From: Arion vulgaris
Taxonomy: Eukaryota; Mollusca; Gastropoda; Stylommatophora; Arionidae
Assembly (NCBI GenBank): GCA_020796225.1
Contig: CM036755.1
Coordinates: 79,059,772-79,123,771, forward strand
Direction: 5' to 3'
Length of the DNA: 64,000 bases
Shown: positions 60,155 to 64,000 of the stretch, piece after piece
Layout of the letters: every line of letters starts with the position of its first letter
Numbering within the stretch: the stretch's first letter is position 1
Made by a program: the position numbers and the translations under genes
Notes under the pieces: generated by a model
Databases searched by the model: none
Told to the model about the DNA's origin: nothing
Seen by the model: only the letters and a program-made list of their open reading frames with translations

Positions 60155-63100
60155 AACCATTAACATTTATTTCTTACTGTATCCATTGCCTATTCCTACA
60201 GATAAACTATTATTTCTTACTGTATCCATTGCCTATTCCTACAGATAAACTATTATTTCTTACTGTATCCATTACCTATTCCTACAGATAAACTATTATT
60301 TCTTACTGTATCCATTACCTATCCCTACAGATAAACTATTATTTCTTACTGTATACATTGCCTATTCCTACAGATAAACTATTATTTCTTACTGTATCCA
60401 TTACCTATCCCTACAGATAAACTATTATTTCTTACTGTATCCATTACCTATCCCTACAGATAAACTATTATTTCTTACTGTATCCATTGCCTATCCCTAC
60501 AGATAAACTATTATTTCTTACTGTATCCATTGCCTATTCCTACAGATAAACTATTATTTCTTACTGTATCCATTGCCTATTCCTACAGATAAACATTTAT
60601 TTCTTACTGTATCCATTGCCTATCCCTACAGATAAACATTTATTTCTTACTGTATCCATTACCTATTCCTACAGATAAACTATTATTTCTTACTGTATCC
60701 ATTGCCTATTCCTACAGATAAACTATTATTTCTTACTGTATCATTGCCTATCCTACAGATAAACATTTATTTCTTACTGTATCCATTGCCTATTCCTACA
60801 GATAAACTATTATTTCTTACTGTATACATTGCCTATTCCTACAGATAAACTATTATTTCTTACTGTATCCATTGCCTATCCCTACAGATAAACTATTATT
60901 TCTTACTGTATCCATTGCCTATTCCTACAGATAAACTATTATTTCTTACTGTATCCATTACCTATTCCTACAGATAAACTATTATTTCTTACTGTATACA
61001 TTGCCTATCCCTACAGATAAACTATTATTTCTTACTGTATCCATTGCCTATTCCTACAGATAAACTATTATTTCTTACTGTATCCATTACCTATCCCTAC
61101 AGATAAACTATTATTTCTTACTGTATCCATTGCCTATTCCTACAGATAAACTATTATTTCTTACTGTATCCATTGCCTATCCCTACAGATAAACTATTAT
61201 TTCTTACTGTATACATTGCCTATCCCTACAGATAAACTATTATTTCTTACTGTATCCATTACCTATTCCTACAGATAAACTATTATTTCTTACTGTATCC
61301 ATTGCCTATCCCTACAGATAAACATTTATTTCTTACTGCATCCATTGCCTATCCCTACAGATAAACATTTATTTCTTACTGTATCCATTACCTATCCCTA
61401 CAGATAAACATTTATTTCTTACTGTATCCATTACCTATCCCTACAGATAAACTATTATTTCTTACTGTATCCATTGCCTATCCCTACAGATAAACATTTA
61501 TTTCTTACTGCATCCATTGCCTATCCCTACAGATAAACTATTATTTCTTACTGTATCCATTACCTATCCCTACAGATAAACTATTATTTCTGACTGTATC
61601 CATTACCTATCCCTACAGATAAACTATTATTTCTTACTGTATCCATTACCTATCCCTACAGATAAACTATTATTTCTTACTGTATCCATTACCTATCCCT
61701 ACAGATAAACTATTATTTCTTACTGTATCCATTACCTATCCCTACAGATAAACTATTATTTCTTACTGCATCCATTACCTATCCTACAGATAAACTATTA
61801 TTTCTTACTGTATCCATTACCTATCCCTACAGATAAACTATTATTTCTGACTGTATCCATTGCCTATCCCTACAGATAAACTATTATTTCTGACTGTATC
61901 CATTACCTATCCCTACAGATAAACTATTATTTCTTACTGTATCCATTACCTATCCCTACAGATAAACTATTATTTCTTACTGTATCCATTGCCTATCCCT
62001 ACAGATAAACTATTATTTCTTACTGTATCCATTGCCTATCCCTACAGATAAACTATTATTTCTTACTGTATCCATTGCTTATCCCTACAGATAAACTATT
62101 ATTTCTTACTGTATCCATTACCTATCCCTACAGATAAACATTTATTTCTTATTGTATCCATTGCCTATCCCTACAGATAAACTATTATTTCTGACTGTAT
62201 CCATTGCCTATTCCTACAGATAAACTATTATTTCTTACTGTATCCATTACCTATCCCTACAGATAAACTATTATTTCTGACTGTATCCATTGCCTATCCC
62301 TACAGATAAACTATTATTTCTTACTGTATCCATTGCCTATTCCTACAGATAAACTATTATTTCTTACTGTATCCATTGCCTATCCCTACAGATAAACTAT
62401 TATTTCTTACTGTATCCATTGCTTATCCCTACAGATAAACATTTATTTCTTACTGTATCCATTGCCTATCCCTACAGATAAACATTTATTTCTTACTGTA
62501 TCCATTGCCTATCCCTACAGATAAACTTTTATTTCTTACTGTATCCATTGCCTATCCCTACAGATAAACATTTATTTCTTACTGTATACATTGCCTATCC
62601 CTACAGATAAACATTTATTTCTGACTGTATCCATTGCTTATCCCTACAGATAAACTATTATTTCTTACTGTATCCATTGCTTATCCCTACAGATAAACTA
62701 TTATTTCTTACTGCATCCATTACCTATCCCTACAGATAAACTATTATTTCTGACTGTATCATTGCCTATCCTACAGATAAACATTTATTTCTTACTGTAT
62801 CCATTGCTTATCCCTACAGATAAACTATTATTTCTTACTGCATCCATTACCTATCCCTACAGATAAACTATTATTTCTGACTGTATCCATTGCCTATCCC
62901 TACAGATAAACATTTATTTCTTACTGTATCCATTGCCTATCCCTACAGATAAACATTTATTTCTGACTGTATCCATTGCCTATCCCTACAGATAAACTAT
63001 TATTTCTTACTGTATCCATTACCTATCCCTACAGATAAACTATTATTTCTGACTGTATCCATTGCCTATCCCTACAGATAAACTATTATTTCTGACTGTA

Positions 63101-64000
63101 TCCATTGCCTATCCCTACAGATAAACATTTATTTCTTACTGTATCCATTGCCTATTCCTACAGATAAACTATTATTTCTTACTGTATCCATTGCCTATCC
63201 CTACAGATAAACTATTATTTCTTACTGTACCCATTGCCTATCCCTACAGATAAACTATTATTTCTGACTGTATCCATTGCCTATCCCTACAGATAAACAT
63301 TTATTTCTGACTGTATCCATTGCTTATCCCTACAGATAAACTATTATTTCTTACTGTATCCATTACCTATCCCTACAGATAAACTATTATTTCTTACTGT
63401 ATCCATTACCTATCCCTACAGATAAACTATTATTTCTTACTGTATCCATTACCTATCCCTACAGATAAACTATTATTTCTGACTGTATCCATTGCCTATC
63501 CCTACAGATAAACTATTATTTCTTACTGTATCCATTACCTATCCCTACAGATAAACTATTATTTCTGACTGTATCCATTACCTATCCCTACAGATAAACT
63601 ATTATTTCTGACTGTATCCATTGCCTATCCCTACAGATAAACTATTATTTCTGACTGTATCCATTACCTATCCCTACAGATAAACTATTATTTCTGACTG
63701 TATCCATTGCCTATCCCTACAGATAAACTATTATTTCTGACTGTATCCATTGCCTATCCCTACAGATAAACTATTATTTCTTACTGTATCCATTGCCTAT
63801 CCCTACAGATAAACTATTATTTCTTACTGTATCCATTGCCTATTCCTACAGATAAACTATTATTTCTTACTGTATCCATTACCTATCCCTACAGATAAAC
63901 TATTATTTCTTACTGTATCCATTACCTATCCCTACAGATAAACTATTATTTCTGACTGTATCCATTACCTATCCCTACAGATAAACTATTATTTCTTACT
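60155..64000. repeat. 43-bp minisatellite, about 90 copies, continuing past the window
   Basis: Unit actattatttcttactgtat + ccattgcctatccctacaga + taa. Dimorphisms: tattcc/tatccc, ttgcc/ttacc, ctattat/catttat, cttact/ctgact. Left copies are richer in tattcc, right copies in ctgact. Each plus-strand unit ends in a 3' splice-site-like cctatccctacag. Confidence 0.95.

Overview
The window is invertebrate animal nuclear DNA. It carries an intron-split gene with consensus GT-AG junctions, a Gemin7-like snRNP factor, a mariner transposon, hAT and piggyBac-type miniature elements, a Penelope-like retroelement, several non-LTR (LINE) families and tRNA-derived SINEs. There are no bacterial-type operons. 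I cannot fix the phylum from sequence alone; a mollusc, another spiralian or an arthropod would all fit.

Two protein-coding genes are well supported. At the left edge, on the plus strand, is a compact Gemin7-like gene (CDS 355-630) with a 3' splice site just before its start codon and a polyadenylation signal at 921. The second gene is on the minus strand and covers 33322 down to 7278. Six exons, with consensus splice sites and matching phases at all five introns, encode a 467-residue type I membrane protein: signal peptide, one CUB domain with four cysteines, a transmembrane segment, and a long cytoplasmic tail with three PPxY motifs. Two further isolated exon-like segments on the minus strand (43947-44033 and 58597-58667) may belong to another gene.

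The rest is repeats. By rough addition, about 28 kb of the 64 kb lies in more than 25 tandem arrays with units from 3 to 75 bp. The largest are a 33-bp array (33.4-36.5 kb), a 42-bp array (39.7-43.1 kb), a 49-bp array (50.7-54.5 kb) and a 43-bp array that runs off the right end (from 60.15 kb). Long open frames inside the arrays arise because the period is a multiple of three (30, 36, 39, 42, 48, 75 bp); most are open on both strands and none is called as a gene.

Between the arrays lie interspersed elements. Four hAT miniature elements have 8-bp target duplications fitting nnnTAnnn, and one of them is split by a 1.33-kb mariner. LINE family A has an RNase H domain and a C-terminal CPEC motif and is present in about ten fragments. 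LINE families B, C and D are RTE/CR1-like C-terminal fragments. There is one Penelope-like element with a GIY-YIG domain, five SINE families (S1-S5), and three unnamed dispersed repeats (R1-R3).

The strongest cross-cutting observation is that many arrays are amplified pieces of identifiable transposable elements: RNase H of LINE-A, reverse transcriptase of LINE-A, the 3' region of LINE-D, SINE heads, and R2. Several arrays lie within tens of bases of exons of the CUB gene, so array length changes could influence its splicing.
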